A stretch of 64,000 nucleotides of DNA from Hyaloperonospora brassicae (taxonomy: Eukaryota; Oomycota; Peronosporomycetes; Peronosporales; Peronosporaceae), in the NCBI GenBank assembly GCA_947650285.1, contig CANTFL010000528.1, positions 248,001-312,000 of the forward strand. The letters run 5' to 3'. A program made the translations under genes and the position numbers. A model generated the notes under the pieces. It was not told the origin of the DNA, did not search any database, and saw only the letters and a program-made list of their open reading frames with translations. Shown here one piece after another: positions 1-10,633 of the stretch (positions are counted from its first letter, which is position 1; every line of letters begins with the position of its first letter).

Positions 1-2937
1 ATAGTGGATCAAGCTGCATCTCAATCACGAAACAACAAAAGCTTGTTGACAAAGTATGCTAGCTGAGCTATCAAATTGTCAGAAGTGCGGCGGGAAAACG
101 CACCGTGCGAAATGTAAATGGTCTCACCATTCAGGTCTTCGCGTACTGCAATTGTAGAGCTGCATGGCTTCGAGTTCATCCATCGTAGCCTTTGTTTACA
201 GCAACGAGGTCTTGCAAGATGAAATGAGAGATAGAAGGTATGAGGTATATACGGGTACGCGTGCGCGTACGACCTACTATATCCGGCTTTGTTAGCCAAC
301 TTCCGGCGATGTGTAATCGAACCGCCCCTGTGCGGATGTCGATCCGCGTATCTCGCGGCCCCGGTGCCAGCACTTATCCAGTCGGCCACCGGGGTCGGAG
401 CAAGCAAGATGTAACGAGGCCTAACAAGGTGAATACGTTATATGGACGTGCATGCAAAGTCCGCGACCTATGTACGCTACCAACGATCGTGGGCAATCAA
501 TCATTCGATATGAGAATATGGAAATGAGAGTCAAATCGCTTTACCGCACTCGGTCGCCGTCTTGGAGATACAACTTCACCTTTCTTAGAGCTGCATACTT
601 GTGATGTTGGTAAGGCACTACCTATTTGACTTGTTATCAATCGTACGTACACTTGTAATTCATTAGTAGCGTTGATGTGCACCCATCCCTTCTTCCTCAA
701 CACGATTCTTAGCCATCTCGAATGCGCCTTCGAGCTTCTCGACTTCGGTGAAACGACAATGCGGACAAGTCAACATCAACTTCTAGTGGCAACAATCTCC
801 CACAAGCTTCGGATGTGACAGCCGTATGGCTTTATTTAGGACATCGAAACGCTGCAGACACCATACAGGGAAGCGGCCCGCTTGCATAAGCACGATTTCG
901 CAAGGACTAGCTTTGATGCGCATGTCATTTACATACGCAAACACGCTCACTCGAAAAGACTCTTCACCAACATCGTAATAGAAGGTATTGCTAACCTCCC
1001 TTGCGACGCCATTAGGGTCTTTCCGTACATAGTCAGCAGCTTCTGCCGCGAAAAACGCCGAAAGTGCTTTGTGGAAAGATTATTGCTAAGAAAACTGCAT
1101 ATCATAACGATGAATGCTGCTTGTTGCATCTTGCGTATCTCGTTTTCGGATACACTTGCAGTACTGTGGACACGCTTCGTTTTACTTACAAAAAGCGATC
1201 GACTTCTGCCTTTTGTTCCTTCGACGAGTCTACTGCACGCTTGCTAAGCATACTCTACCCTCTTTTCTAAGACGGACCATCTTATTGTTAGCATTATCAG
1301 CCACAAGCTCTGATCGTTGCTAACTGAAAAGTTGCGTGTCAATGGAAAGTCCGCAACGCAACGCATCACCACCGATTTCGCAGGTACTATACCTAGCTCT
1401 CTGAGTCGATCAATAGGCAAGTTGTCGCTACTGCTACAAAGTTCCGTGCAAGCAGATATGGAATGGCCCGACTGTAACTGGTTGTTCTGCGAGCAGAAAG
1501 CTCTCCACCAACTGAGACGTCGTGGTGGTCCCGCCTGACCATTGTGGTCCTACGTTAGACGTGACCACGATTGAACTGCCACTATTGTCACCTGTCCCAA
1601 GCCTATGATCTTATTGCCGTCTGTGTTCAGCCTACCGACATCTCTGACACGGAGAGAGGCGTCCGTATCCTTCACAAAACGTTAAGGAAGATGCTCTACC
1701 GATGACAAGCAATACAAACCTACAAACTAGAAATCAAACTATGTGCCGTCAATGGTTTCTCTCGCCAGCGCGTGGCTTATCCAAGTTTTCAACTTCTCAC
1801 GCGCGTCACAAACAAAGTGACTCGTTGTCGTCTATCGTTAAGGTTTCGTGTCAGGTCGGACATTACTACTATAGACAACGAACGACCGTCCAAAGACTGA
1901 CGGTGGGCTAAGATCATAAGTAGAAACGACGCGCTTTGCAGCTCTCGTTTGACATTACGTTGAACGAGCTCAATCGGCCTCAGCGATTCGACTGGCCTCG
2001 CATCGCAGAACGCCGATGGCGAACACTACACACAATCTGTCGAGCACACAATTCACAAGGCGCGACATGAGTAAACAAACACGCACGTAAAGGAGCTTCG
2101 TAGCTCACGACTGTCGTCACAAAGGTCGCACGAGCGACACGAGGTGCACTCGTATAGACGTGCAAAATCGTTTCATCGGGCATGATAAGAGCTAGAAGTT
2201 GGTATTGACCAAAGTTTTCTTGGCTGCTCGGAGCAGATGGAGAACATAAGGACATTACACGGACAAAACATGTGCACTGGTAGAGGAGTGGTAACCGAGA
2301 AAGTTTCTGGGGTCGTGCAGCGACTACTTGCTATCTATATGCCGCTCATGTCGAATCGAGGGCAATGTACGATCGAAGAGGCGCCAAGGCGGGACTCAAG
2401 CCAGGCGTGCGTGACGCTGGAATTAACATACCAACGAAAGCTCGTGGTCATACGTGTCAAGTCAAGACGCCAGCGCTCCTCGTATCGCGTGCGGAGAAGT
2501 AATGGAACAATATCAAGCTCTGTGAACTCTGACAATCAGCAGCTGCTTCAATTTTTATGCCCGGTAGGAGTTAACAACACCTGAGACTTTCGAGCACGCA
2601 CTGAACATTAGGTCCGTCCTCCTGTCATCTCGCTCTTTACTCCATCTGCCTTCCCGGAAAGCACAAGTGGCATGTCGGGTAGCACCACGTAGACCAAAGC
2701 TGTCTTACGATACGACAAGAACTCTTTTGAAAGTCGCCAACTGCTCTCTGGTGTTAGTTACCGAGCAGCGTCTGCTAACTCCAGATAAACAGATAAACAG
2801 CAGCGACAGCAAACGACAGAGCACACGACAGAGCATACGACGGGTACGACGGGCTCGAGACAATTCAGCCACAGAGGCTCACAACCGAAATTCCTCCGTC
2901 ACGTACATCCACGTGGTAAAGCAGCTTTAGCGAAGGA
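1..2937. other. Gene-free stretch
   Basis: No reading frame here shows a recognisable domain, and none stands out from the overlapping frames on both strands. The only structure I could pick out is a tRNA-like A-box/B-box pair near 313-388, entered separately. I see no clear promoter for the gene that begins at 2938. Confidence 0.5.
313..388 (-). other. tRNA-like A-box/B-box pair (SINE head or tRNA relic?)
   Basis: On the minus strand TGGCCGACTGG (378-388) fits a pol III A box. GGTTCGATTAC (313-323) fits a B box with one mismatch. Between them GCGGAT-gtcg-ATCCGC (332-347, + strand) forms a 6-bp hairpin where a class II tRNA would carry its variable arm. The T stem and the acceptor stem do not pair, so this is not a functional tRNA. 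It may be a decayed serine/leucine-type tRNA or the head of a tRNA-derived SINE, or a chance match. Confidence 0.25.
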
Positions 2938-4566
2938 ATGACTGGGACTTGTTGGGGCGTCCGTGGCACCGTCACGATGCAATCGCAGTCCGTCGACTCA
3001 CCCACTCGACTCGAACAGGCAGTTCGCACAAGTGAGCAACTCAGAAAACCATCGACGCGGTCTTCTCGACGATCGTACGCGGTCGCGATGCAGCTAAAAG
3101 CCGATCAAGTGTCGCAGCGAGCGAAACGAGAGTCTCGGGATCTCTCGAAAGAAGTGCGTCTCGATCAACCGATGCACCCAAGTCGGCCGCAGCAGCCACC
3201 TCGACTATCGAAAGCTCATCGGCAGCGACAGGAGCGTCCACGCACGCATACTAAGCAGAGTCCGGAGCACTTGTTGACGCCGAGACGAGCGTTGCGGCTC
3301 TCGCAGCTGCATTCGCAGCCATTCGAGAAACCAATGCCGCTGTTGCCCAATGCGATTTGCCCGTCGCTCGAAGGTGCTTTGGACCAGAGCATTGGCGCTG
3401 AAACTATCGATGGCAGTCAAGGTCTGGTCGAGCTGTCGCCTGCTCGGCATCGAGAGATCATGTTGTGTGTGCACAACTCGCTCACGAATGTCAGGACTTC
3501 GAGGGTACCGGGTGATACGAGCCACGCGTCCTGGAAAGTCAAGTTGCACAAGAAGAATGTTGCGTACCATATTGACGAGACTAGCGCCACACCCGGGCAG
3601 ACGAGATGCTGCTCAGTGGGCTACACGCATGCAAAGGTGGACGAGTTGGTGGACCTTTGTCTTCCAGCGGAGAAGGACGCGATGCTTCAGCACAACCAGA
3701 TCCTTTTCGACAATGTCGTGAACGCAGACGTGTTCTCAACCCTTCGGGGTCCGACTGAAGAGCGGCCAGGGAGTTCCGTGTACGTGCGGCGCCTGAGTTT
3801 CCAGACTTCCAGACCTTGGCGGAGTCGCGAAACGTACGCGATTGTAGCCACCGATATCATGCCTCAATCGGACGGATCGACCGTCGGCTACTGTCTGTGG
3901 GAGGCTATTGACGATCGCGACATCGAAGAGGCTGTCAAGACTACCCGTCTTGAGCAGTCGACTTGCTTTCGCTCGGGATTCTACTTCCGACAGCCAGGAC
4001 GAACCGAGTCAACGACTGAAGACTTGACCCAAGGTCAGACTGAGATCGTGTACATGGTCGGCGTCGGAAGCGGAGCCTGGTCCACTTCTCGGTTAGCTCT
4101 GGAAAAGCATGGATCAGGGATTCATCGTCTGTGCTCCCATTTCCGCAACAAGTACCTGGACCCGTCGACATTTGTCGTCGAGACGCAGCGGGGGTCCAAG
4201 TGTTCTGCCAAGAGCTGCAAGGGGTGTGCGAAGCGATTCCACTTGCTGTCGACCCGCGTGAACTGTCACGCTTGCGGCCACGTCGTGTGCCGATCGTGCG
4301 CTTCGAAGGAGTCAGATGCGCAGCACGTTTGCGTGGGCTGTCTCAAGAAGGCTGGTCTCCCTGTTCCTGCGTCGGTAAAGAAGACGCAGAGGAAAGACGA
4401 GAGGCAGAAACATGCGCCTTCGGCGACTACAACGGCACTTGGACAGTCTTCCATTGCGGTCGTTTACACCGACCTCTACGATAACGATGGCACAGACGCT
4501 GCAGAATGGGCCATCTCGACGGTAGGCGTTCCCGTCCAGCTTCTGCGAAAGGCAGTTTGTGTTTGA
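2938..4566 (+). CDS. START-like / FYVE-type zinc finger protein (542 aa)
   Basis: This protein probably binds membranes or phospholipids at endosomes. Residues 1-155 are basic, Gln/Ser/Arg-rich and probably disordered. From about residue 160 (ELSPARHREIM) to 410 it matches the START-like half of oomycete FYVE proteins, with the conserved segments WKVKLHKKNVAYHIDE, DGSTVGYCLWEAID and FRSGFYFR. The zinc finger occupies residues 427-468 and has eight cysteines: C427, C430, C443, C446, C451, C454, C465, C468. The usual R(R/K)HHCR PI3P-binding patch is replaced by RVNCHACG, so PI3P binding is doubtful. The ATG at 2938 is the first in frame. A second Met at residue 14 (2977) is also possible. A longer relative lies on the same strand at 8361-10361, so the two look like a diverged tandem pair. 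Family assignment is firm; the ligand is inferred. Confidence 0.85.
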   Translation: MTGTCWGVRGTVTMQSQSVDSPTRLEQAVRTSEQLRKPSTRSSRRSYAVAMQLKADQVSQRAKRESRDLSKEVRLDQPMHPSRPQQPPRLSKAHRQRQERPRTHTKQSPEHLLTPRRALRLSQLHSQPFEKPMPLLPNAICPSLEGALDQSIGAETIDGSQGLVELSPARHREIMLCVHNSLTNVRTSRVPGDTSHASWKVKLHKKNVAYHIDETSATPGQTRCCSVGYTHAKVDELVDLCLPAEKDAMLQHNQILFDNVVNADVFSTLRGPTEERPGSSVYVRRLSFQTSRPWRSRETYAIVATDIMPQSDGSTVGYCLWEAIDDRDIEEAVKTTRLEQSTCFRSGFYFRQPGRTESTTEDLTQGQTEIVYMVGVGSGAWSTSRLALEKHGSGIHRLCSHFRNKYLDPSTFVVETQRGSKCSAKSCKGCAKRFHLLSTRVNCHACGHVVCRSCASKESDAQHVCVGCLKKAGLPVPASVKKTQRKDERQKHAPSATTTALGQSSIAVVYTDLYDNDGTDAAEWAISTVGVPVQLLRKAVCV

Positions 4567-5658
4567 TGCACCACTGCCAGCACCTGCAATGCAACGCCCA
4601 GCGCAACGAACGAAGTTGCGCTTTTAGATGTAGCCTGAGTAGATCTTGTCGATAGCGCAGCATCACCTGTCATCCCTCTTGTTGTGCATGTAAGTTGCGT
4701 GTACCTGTCGATAGCGTGTTAATGGACATTTATCCTTACTCGTATAGAGTTGCCAGTGTTGCGTTTAATGACTGAGAAGTAGCAGAAGTATAGTGGCTTA
4801 TGTGTCCGTTGGAACGCACGCCTCATGCGACTGTAAGAATGGTCAGGAGGTTGTTATTGATGTCTTTTCCAGAGTACGCGTGGGAACGGGCAGCCAATTC
4901 GGGTGACTCAGTTGCTTAACGCGACGCTAGAAAGTGATTTGATCGCTCCTTGTCGTATGAATTCTCGCGTTGATCATACAAGTGCTATCTATCCATCTTT
5001 TGGCTTAGTTGAGTACATCCACCATGACCACGCTCGCTTGATGCCAACACACGCCACGATACCATTGTTTGCAGACGTTTCATTTAATCCTGCCATCTCG
5101 ATGTGCACTCACGCCAAGATGAACGACTCCATCAGCCATCTTCTCTCTCCTATATTTACTGCAATGCCTGTCCCACGAGAATCAAGTTGACGCGATTGAA
5201 TGGAAGTCTGACATGTCCAATGCATAGCGTTTGCGTTGTATACCTTTGTCATGTTTCTGGAGCTCTGCCGACTGCAGCGTGTAGACATGTGCATAGATTG
5301 CATACACGATCGAGGATAGTGTGCAAATTGCCTTTCACCGTTTTTCTAGCTTATCACGATATGCATTGCTCGATCACACGTGTACACGTGTACCGTGTAG
5401 ACATGTTGCGTTTCTCGCCAGGTGTATGTAGTCAACAGGACAAGCGTACTGACGAGACTGTGTCCCTATCTCTAGTTGCGAGTCCTTGCGAGAAAATCCA
5501 CAGAGCATTTGGTCACATGTGTCGAGCAGTCGTAAGTTCAGTCTGGTTTCCCCGACAGCCTTTTACTTTCTCGTCTGTTTGTTTAGCGATGCCTTTCAAA
5601 CAGGCTTTGCAACAACAGAAGTCTCGTGTGAAAGTGACGAGCCGTTTGATGGCGTTCA

Positions 5659-5713
5659 GAGCCTGCCTACAGGCTCACCACTCGGTCTGTCCATTCAGAC
5701 CAAATGGTGAGCC
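5659..5713. other. Pair of mutually exclusive stem-loops
   Basis: GAGCCT (5659-5664) pairs with AGGCTC (5671-5676) around a 6-base loop. GGCTCACCA (5672-5680) instead pairs with TGGTGAGCC (5705-5713), with an inner stem GGTCTG/CAGACC (5684-5689 and 5696-5701). The two outer stems share GGCTC, so only one can form. No gene is assigned to this position and the function is unknown. Confidence 0.5.
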
Positions 5714-8289
5714 CATAAGCACTGCTTGAAGCTGGACTGAAGCTGGGCAGACCATGACCCTCCAGCCCCGTATGGCGATTCTGGATCTTTGCATGCAGCT
5801 TGTGCGCAATCCGTCGTCCACGCCCTCAGCTCGAGCTCCGAAACTGTTACCTAATCGCAGGTTGATGACGGACAATTGTTCCCTCACATCGGCTGCTGCC
5901 GAATTCGGACCACTGCTTTTGTCACATGCTCCAGCACTGCTGTATTACGGGCGCAACGCTTTCACTCCGCGACTGCCTTCTTATTGCATGCAAAACTAGT
6001 AAATGGTGCCGCCATCTTATGTGGAAACTTTGACTACTACGCCGTAACAGTGCTGGCTATCCCGACCACTTTCCATCCTGCCTTTTCTTTCGCCGGCCAT
6101 GGGCGGAACGCGGGCTAAGTCACTTTGACACCTCTACTGCTCGATGTCGCGACGACAAAATCCCTTTTCATGCTTTGAAGCAAACGTATCGACGCGCGCG
6201 TGTGTGTGTTTTTGTATCGTCAAAGCTTTGGACCACATGCATCAAGTGCATAAAGACGACCAACGAAGAGTTCCGTCTCTTCGTAGAACGCACAATGCAT
6301 GTGAAGAGCTGATTGCTACTGCGTATCGTCATCGCCTTCTCGTTCGGAAATATGTCTATACGACTCGACGACTACTGCAGAGCAACGCTACGGTAGCGTC
6401 AACGATTGCATGGTCCATCGAAGTCGCGTTGTTGCTGCGCGCAGCATTTCTGCCGCATCTTTCGGATTACAATGCCCGGATGAGCCCTCGTTCCCAGACT
6501 TCACACGGTCAAAATTCGAAATGGTTCTCACAACGAGACTCATTGCCTCCGTAGGGACCGCCCATGTTGGGCTTCGTCGTTCCATTTGCGTGTGACTCAC
6601 GCGTCTGATGGCAACGGAAGAGTACGCGGCGGCAGGTTGAAGTCGCGACTACACAGCATACCGATCGGCTCAGAAAGACGCAGACAATGTCGCTCAGTCG
6701 ACAAGTGTTCTGCATTGTGTTGTAACGGTGTCCCTTGGCTCTGCGATACGGCATTGCAAGTACAGCCCATGATGAAGCGTACCGTCTAGTTGTTCCCTTC
6801 TTGACATTCTGTCTACTCCGCTTATATTCCATTCGACGCACTGCCATCCGAAAGCCCTGAGGCCGTGACCACAAGCTCACGCTTTATCCTACGCTCTGCA
6901 CTCGATGGTATTGTTGACTGTACTTGCATTCCATCTCAGTCTCTGAGCGCTTTCATACACGCGCGAGCTGCTTACCCAGTGAGAAGCATGGTCCATTCCA
7001 CACAATGTGTACCGACTTGTCTTTGCGCCAGCTCGCTTGTTTCTTCATTGGCAGACGCGCAAGCAACATGATGACTGCAAGTGCACCGTAGGGCTGCGGG
7101 ACCAGGTGGTGTATTCAATGAGCAGCCCATGTCGGATGGTTGTGAGCGGCCATCTGTATTTCGAGGCGGACTAGTCGTTGTGGAGAAGCAGAGCTTCTCT
7201 AGAATGACTGAAGGGAATAGCTGGAGGTCAAACAGCATGCGTCGCTGCTGCTCCTGTATGTCAATACTGGCTAGCGTGCACAAGTATCTTGGACCGGAAT
7301 GTTATGGTGTCGGGTCTCGCACGAGGTGGTGATGAGTACGTCAAGGCGCACTCAACAGCTACTGGACAGCCCTAACTGTTGCCACGAGGTCAGCTCGTTG
7401 GCACAATCCTCTCGATCGTTTTAATACATAAAGCGATTGACGATGTGCTATATGACAGTCGACGGCGTAGATTCCCCTGCTTATTTCTGCACAAAGAGCT
7501 CCTGAGAGCACTCGCCAATCGGCTGGTCGTGTGCCAGAGAGAGAGAGCCGGGGAAGGGCGGACATGCAGCTCGTGTGGCAGCAGTGCGAGTGTCGGGAAT
7601 CCATCCGTCCAATGCTCGACAGCAGACGGACAGAGCGAGTTCGATAGGCCAGCAATGTGACGGCGTATCAGACGAAGCACTGAAACTGGCCGAGAATTAG
7701 CAGTGTGTCGAGGCGGCGATGAGAGGCGCCGACTGAATGGCTCGATGTTCTCCCCCGTACTGCATGCGTCTCGCCTCGTTGTGTGGTGATAGGCGCACCG
7801 TTTACCAATTGAGCCGCAAATCAAAGAGAGCGCTCGACGATTGATATGTAAAAGTGCCTCCTGCGACCACAACTACGACCGCAACATGCAAAAGACAAGT
7901 AAAAGGCCACATATTGAGCATTAAAATCAGCAGCAAACCGCGAGCGATCACCCACTCGACAACCGCCTAACGGTCTCCAACGAATTCAAGAAGCAGTAAA
8001 GCAGTCGACAAAGTGCACAGGTGCAGGAGGGGCACCTGACTGACTGACGTCCAGTTGCAAGCAACGAAGACAACACCCAAACTCGCTCGTTCGTAGCATA
8101 TACATGTGGTCCTGTGTCACACGTCGTCCTCCTCCTCGTGCCGGTGCTGTGGCTGCAGCTGTCGTCGGCCTCTCTTGACGCTTCCGAGGCGGCTGGACAG
8201 GTCAGCCCATCCGCCAGCGATCTGCGACACGGATCGGCCCTGCGGTTCAGCCGCAAATCCCCACACGCATCTGCCTAAATCCCACCCCC

Positions 8290-8340
8290 CACTGCTCACT
8301 GCTTACTGCTCACTGCCCACTGCACAGCGCCACTTCTCCT
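8290..8340 (+). promoter_or_regulatory. C/T-rich repeat and Inr-like site before the START/FYVE gene
   Basis: A short degenerate tandem repeat of ACTGCTC-type units (8290-8323) is followed by CCACTTCTCC (8331-8340), which fits the loose oomycete initiator pattern YCAYTYY. It lies 20-30 bases before the ATG at 8361. The transcription start is inferred. Confidence 0.35.
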
Positions 8341-8360
8341 CTTGAGACCCTGTGCAGACC

Positions 8361-10361
8361 ATGTCGCACGTGCTCACCGACGGACCGTCTTGGGGCGCCA
8401 GTAGCAGCGCGAAACTCGTGTCGCGTTCGCCCGGCAGCCCGACACGTAAGACGACCTCAAGTGCGTTCGAGCACACGCTTCGACTGCCTTTTGAACCGCA
8501 GTTCCGGACGATGGAGTCGGCCGAAGAAGAGTCTGCAACGCGACCTCTGGACGAAACCATTCGCCCGCGACTCGACACCCGACAGTCCCGACACTCGACA
8601 CGACCGCACGAGTCGTATCGACACACCCACCCGCCTCGAAGGGCCCACCCGCCGGCCGAAGACCGGGGAACGGGGCACCACCAGCAGCCGCAATTGCCTG
8701 TCCAGCCGCAGCGCTGGTCGCAAGACCGTCTTCGGGCGTCGCCGAGGGTTCCCGACCAACTAGAAGATCCGAGACGGCAATCTTCGGGGCCGTTTCCGCG
8801 GTCGCCTCGAACGGGTTCGCTAAACCACCGGATGGGGAAGTGCCGAAAGCCCGAAACGCCGTTTTCGAGAACGACTTCCAGCAAAGGCGACGACGGCCAT
8901 CGCCAGTCGATACCGCGTCCACGATCGAGTGCCACCGGTGGACAGGAGAGGACGTCTTCGTCTTTGGGGGTCAATGGGAATCCGAAGCCGTCGCAACCCG
9001 TTCCGAACTGTCGGTCAGACGGTCCGAAGGAGCTGTCTTCGCAGTTGCCAGTGGAATCCGAAGGGCTTCGGCGCTATACGCGTGCGCACACGGGGAGTCT
9101 GAGCAGCAGCAGCAACAGCAGTGACAAGTACATTGAGCTCTCGCCCGTGCGTCGTCGGGAGATCATCTCGCGCGTGAACGAGTCCGTGCAGCACGTGATG
9201 GCGTCCATGCTCTCGGATACAGTCAACCAGTCGCAGTGGAAGTTTAAGCTGCAGAAGAAGGACATTTCGTACTACACGGACGAGACGAGTGTCAAGCCGG
9301 GGCAGAAGCGCTTCTGCTGCGTGAGCCACTCGCACGCGTCGGTAGAAGACCTGATGAAGCTCTTTGTCGCGACGGATTCCGAGAACATGGCACGGAACTA
9401 TCGCGTGGTGTCGGACAATCTGCACGAGGCGCGTATCCTGTCCATCCTGCGTCGCCCCACACCGCAGCAACCGATGCACTCCATGTTTATCAACTACTCG
9501 AGTTACCACACGCCGGCGCTGATGGTGGACCGCGAAACGTGCGTTGCGGTGGGCACAGATATCATTTATCAACCGGACGGGTCCGTTGTTGGCTATTGCC
9601 TCTGGGACACTGTCGACGGCCCCGAGTTTGCCGAAGCGACGCACAAGTTCGAGTCGGCGATCATGTTCCGGTCGGGTTTCTTCTTCCGACGCGCAGGGCC
9701 TCGTCAGTCGTCGTCGAGTGGCGACTCGGATCAATGCTGTACGAAGATTGTGCACCTCGTGGGGTTAGAGCCCGGGGGGTGGGCGCCAGGCGTCACGGCG
9801 CGACGTCTGATGGAGAAGTTTGGCCTGAGCGTCAGTCGCCTCTGCGCGCACTTTCGGCGCAAACAATTGGACTCGCGCACGTTCGTGTTGAAGGCCCAGT
9901 GGCCGTCCAAGTACTCGGTCAGGAGCTGTCGGCACTGCGAGAAACCGTTTCCCGTGTTGTCGACGCGCACCAACTGTCACGCGTGTGGCCACGTCGTGTG
10001 CAAAGTGTGTGTGTCCAAAGAGCTCGTCGAGCTGCCTGCAGTGGGGCTCGTGCCCATGCACATTTGCTACGCGTGTCTCGAGAAGAACGGCCTCCCGCCT
10101 CCACTCGCGGTGCAGAGACCGTGGGCAGGAACCTACCAACGAAGACGGCTGCAGTCGGATACCACCAGTATGGCCCAAGTTGCAGTGCTGCAGCCACAGC
10201 ACTCCCAGTCGCAGCCTCCGCCGTATCAGCAGTCGACGTCGGCAGTCGACTGCGATTTGACTGGAGGCGAAGACGAGGACTCGGACACCGACACGGACAC
10301 GGGCGAGTGGGCGTTCACGCTCTCGGGCGTCCCAGTGCGACCATTTCGAATGGTATTGTGA
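8361..10361 (+). CDS. START-like / FYVE-type zinc finger protein (666 aa)
   Basis: Longer relative of the protein at 2938-4566, probably a phospholipid- or endosome-associated adaptor. Residues 1-255 are low-complexity, rich in Arg/Pro/Ser/Gln, with a poly-Ser/Asn run just before the START-like domain (about 259-505, starting ELSPVRRREII). Shared blocks include WKFKLQKKDISYYTDE, DGSVVGYCLWDTVDG and FRSGFFFRRAG. The finger (C523, C526, C539, C542, C547, C550, C569, C572) again reads RTNCHACG instead of the RHHCR patch. The tail is Gln/Asp-rich with an acidic SDTDTDTG run. The two proteins end in similar words (GVPVRPFRMVL here, GVPVQLLRKAVCV upstream), so the homology reaches the C terminus. 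The first ATG is at 8361; the frame is open from a GTG at 8352, which is not expected to start translation in a eukaryote. Confidence 0.88.
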   Translation: MSHVLTDGPSWGASSSAKLVSRSPGSPTRKTTSSAFEHTLRLPFEPQFRTMESAEEESATRPLDETIRPRLDTRQSRHSTRPHESYRHTHPPRRAHPPAEDRGTGHHQQPQLPVQPQRWSQDRLRASPRVPDQLEDPRRQSSGPFPRSPRTGSLNHRMGKCRKPETPFSRTTSSKGDDGHRQSIPRPRSSATGGQERTSSSLGVNGNPKPSQPVPNCRSDGPKELSSQLPVESEGLRRYTRAHTGSLSSSSNSSDKYIELSPVRRREIISRVNESVQHVMASMLSDTVNQSQWKFKLQKKDISYYTDETSVKPGQKRFCCVSHSHASVEDLMKLFVATDSENMARNYRVVSDNLHEARILSILRRPTPQQPMHSMFINYSSYHTPALMVDRETCVAVGTDIIYQPDGSVVGYCLWDTVDGPEFAEATHKFESAIMFRSGFFFRRAGPRQSSSSGDSDQCCTKIVHLVGLEPGGWAPGVTARRLMEKFGLSVSRLCAHFRRKQLDSRTFVLKAQWPSKYSVRSCRHCEKPFPVLSTRTNCHACGHVVCKVCVSKELVELPAVGLVPMHICYACLEKNGLPPPLAVQRPWAGTYQRRRLQSDTTSMAQVAVLQPQHSQSQPPPYQQSTSAVDCDLTGGEDEDSDTDTDTGEWAFTLSGVPVRPFRMVL

Positions 10362-10362
10362 G

Positions 10363-10459
10363 CACCACCACCACCACCAACAACATCAACAGCAATAACA
10401 GTACTAACAACAACAGTAACAGCAACAAATACAGCAGCAACAGCATTGACAACAAAGGT
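10363..10459 (+). repeat. CAC/CAA/AAC microsatellite in the 3' flank
   Basis: Begins two bases after the stop codon of the START/FYVE gene. A run of ACC units passes into imperfect CAA/CAG/AAC units. It probably lies in the 3' UTR and may have expanded from coding-type CAG tracts. Confidence 0.75.
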
Positions 10460-10633
10460 GGAAAGCGTTGATGTAATGAGTCTGCAGGTCTGATTCACGA
10501 AGAGCGCTAATGGTTGCGAAGAGTTTAGTGCATGAAGAACCTTTTGACGTGTTGTTATAGCGGTCAGCAAAGAGCGACTTACTCATTAGCACTTGAACGT
10601 CAACTGTATCTGCCGTCACATGTAGATGTTCTG

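Larger units (their letters stand above)
4567..8360. other. Intergenic region between the two START/FYVE genes
   Basis: About 3.8 kb with no recognisable coding sequence. A 208-codon open frame at 5103-5729 (+) has no domain, is rich in Cys/His/Arg/Ser, and overlaps other open frames; I do not call it. A two-part stem-loop lies at 5659-5713. The last 70 bases are C/T-rich and probably hold the promoter of the downstream gene. Confidence 0.5.

Noticed and set aside
313..388. A functional tRNA gene
   Set aside because: T stem and acceptor stem do not pair; kept only as a tRNA-like relic.
5103..5729. 208-codon open frame (+)
   Set aside because: No domain, odd composition rich in Cys/His/Arg/Ser, overlaps other open frames of similar length; a chance ORF is likelier.
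8303..8974. 223-codon frame antisense to the START/FYVE gene
   Set aside because: It is the shadow of a GC-rich coding sequence; Arg/Ser/Gly/Cys-rich with no domain.
9015..9755. 246-codon antisense frame
   Set aside because: Shadow of the START-like domain on the opposite strand.
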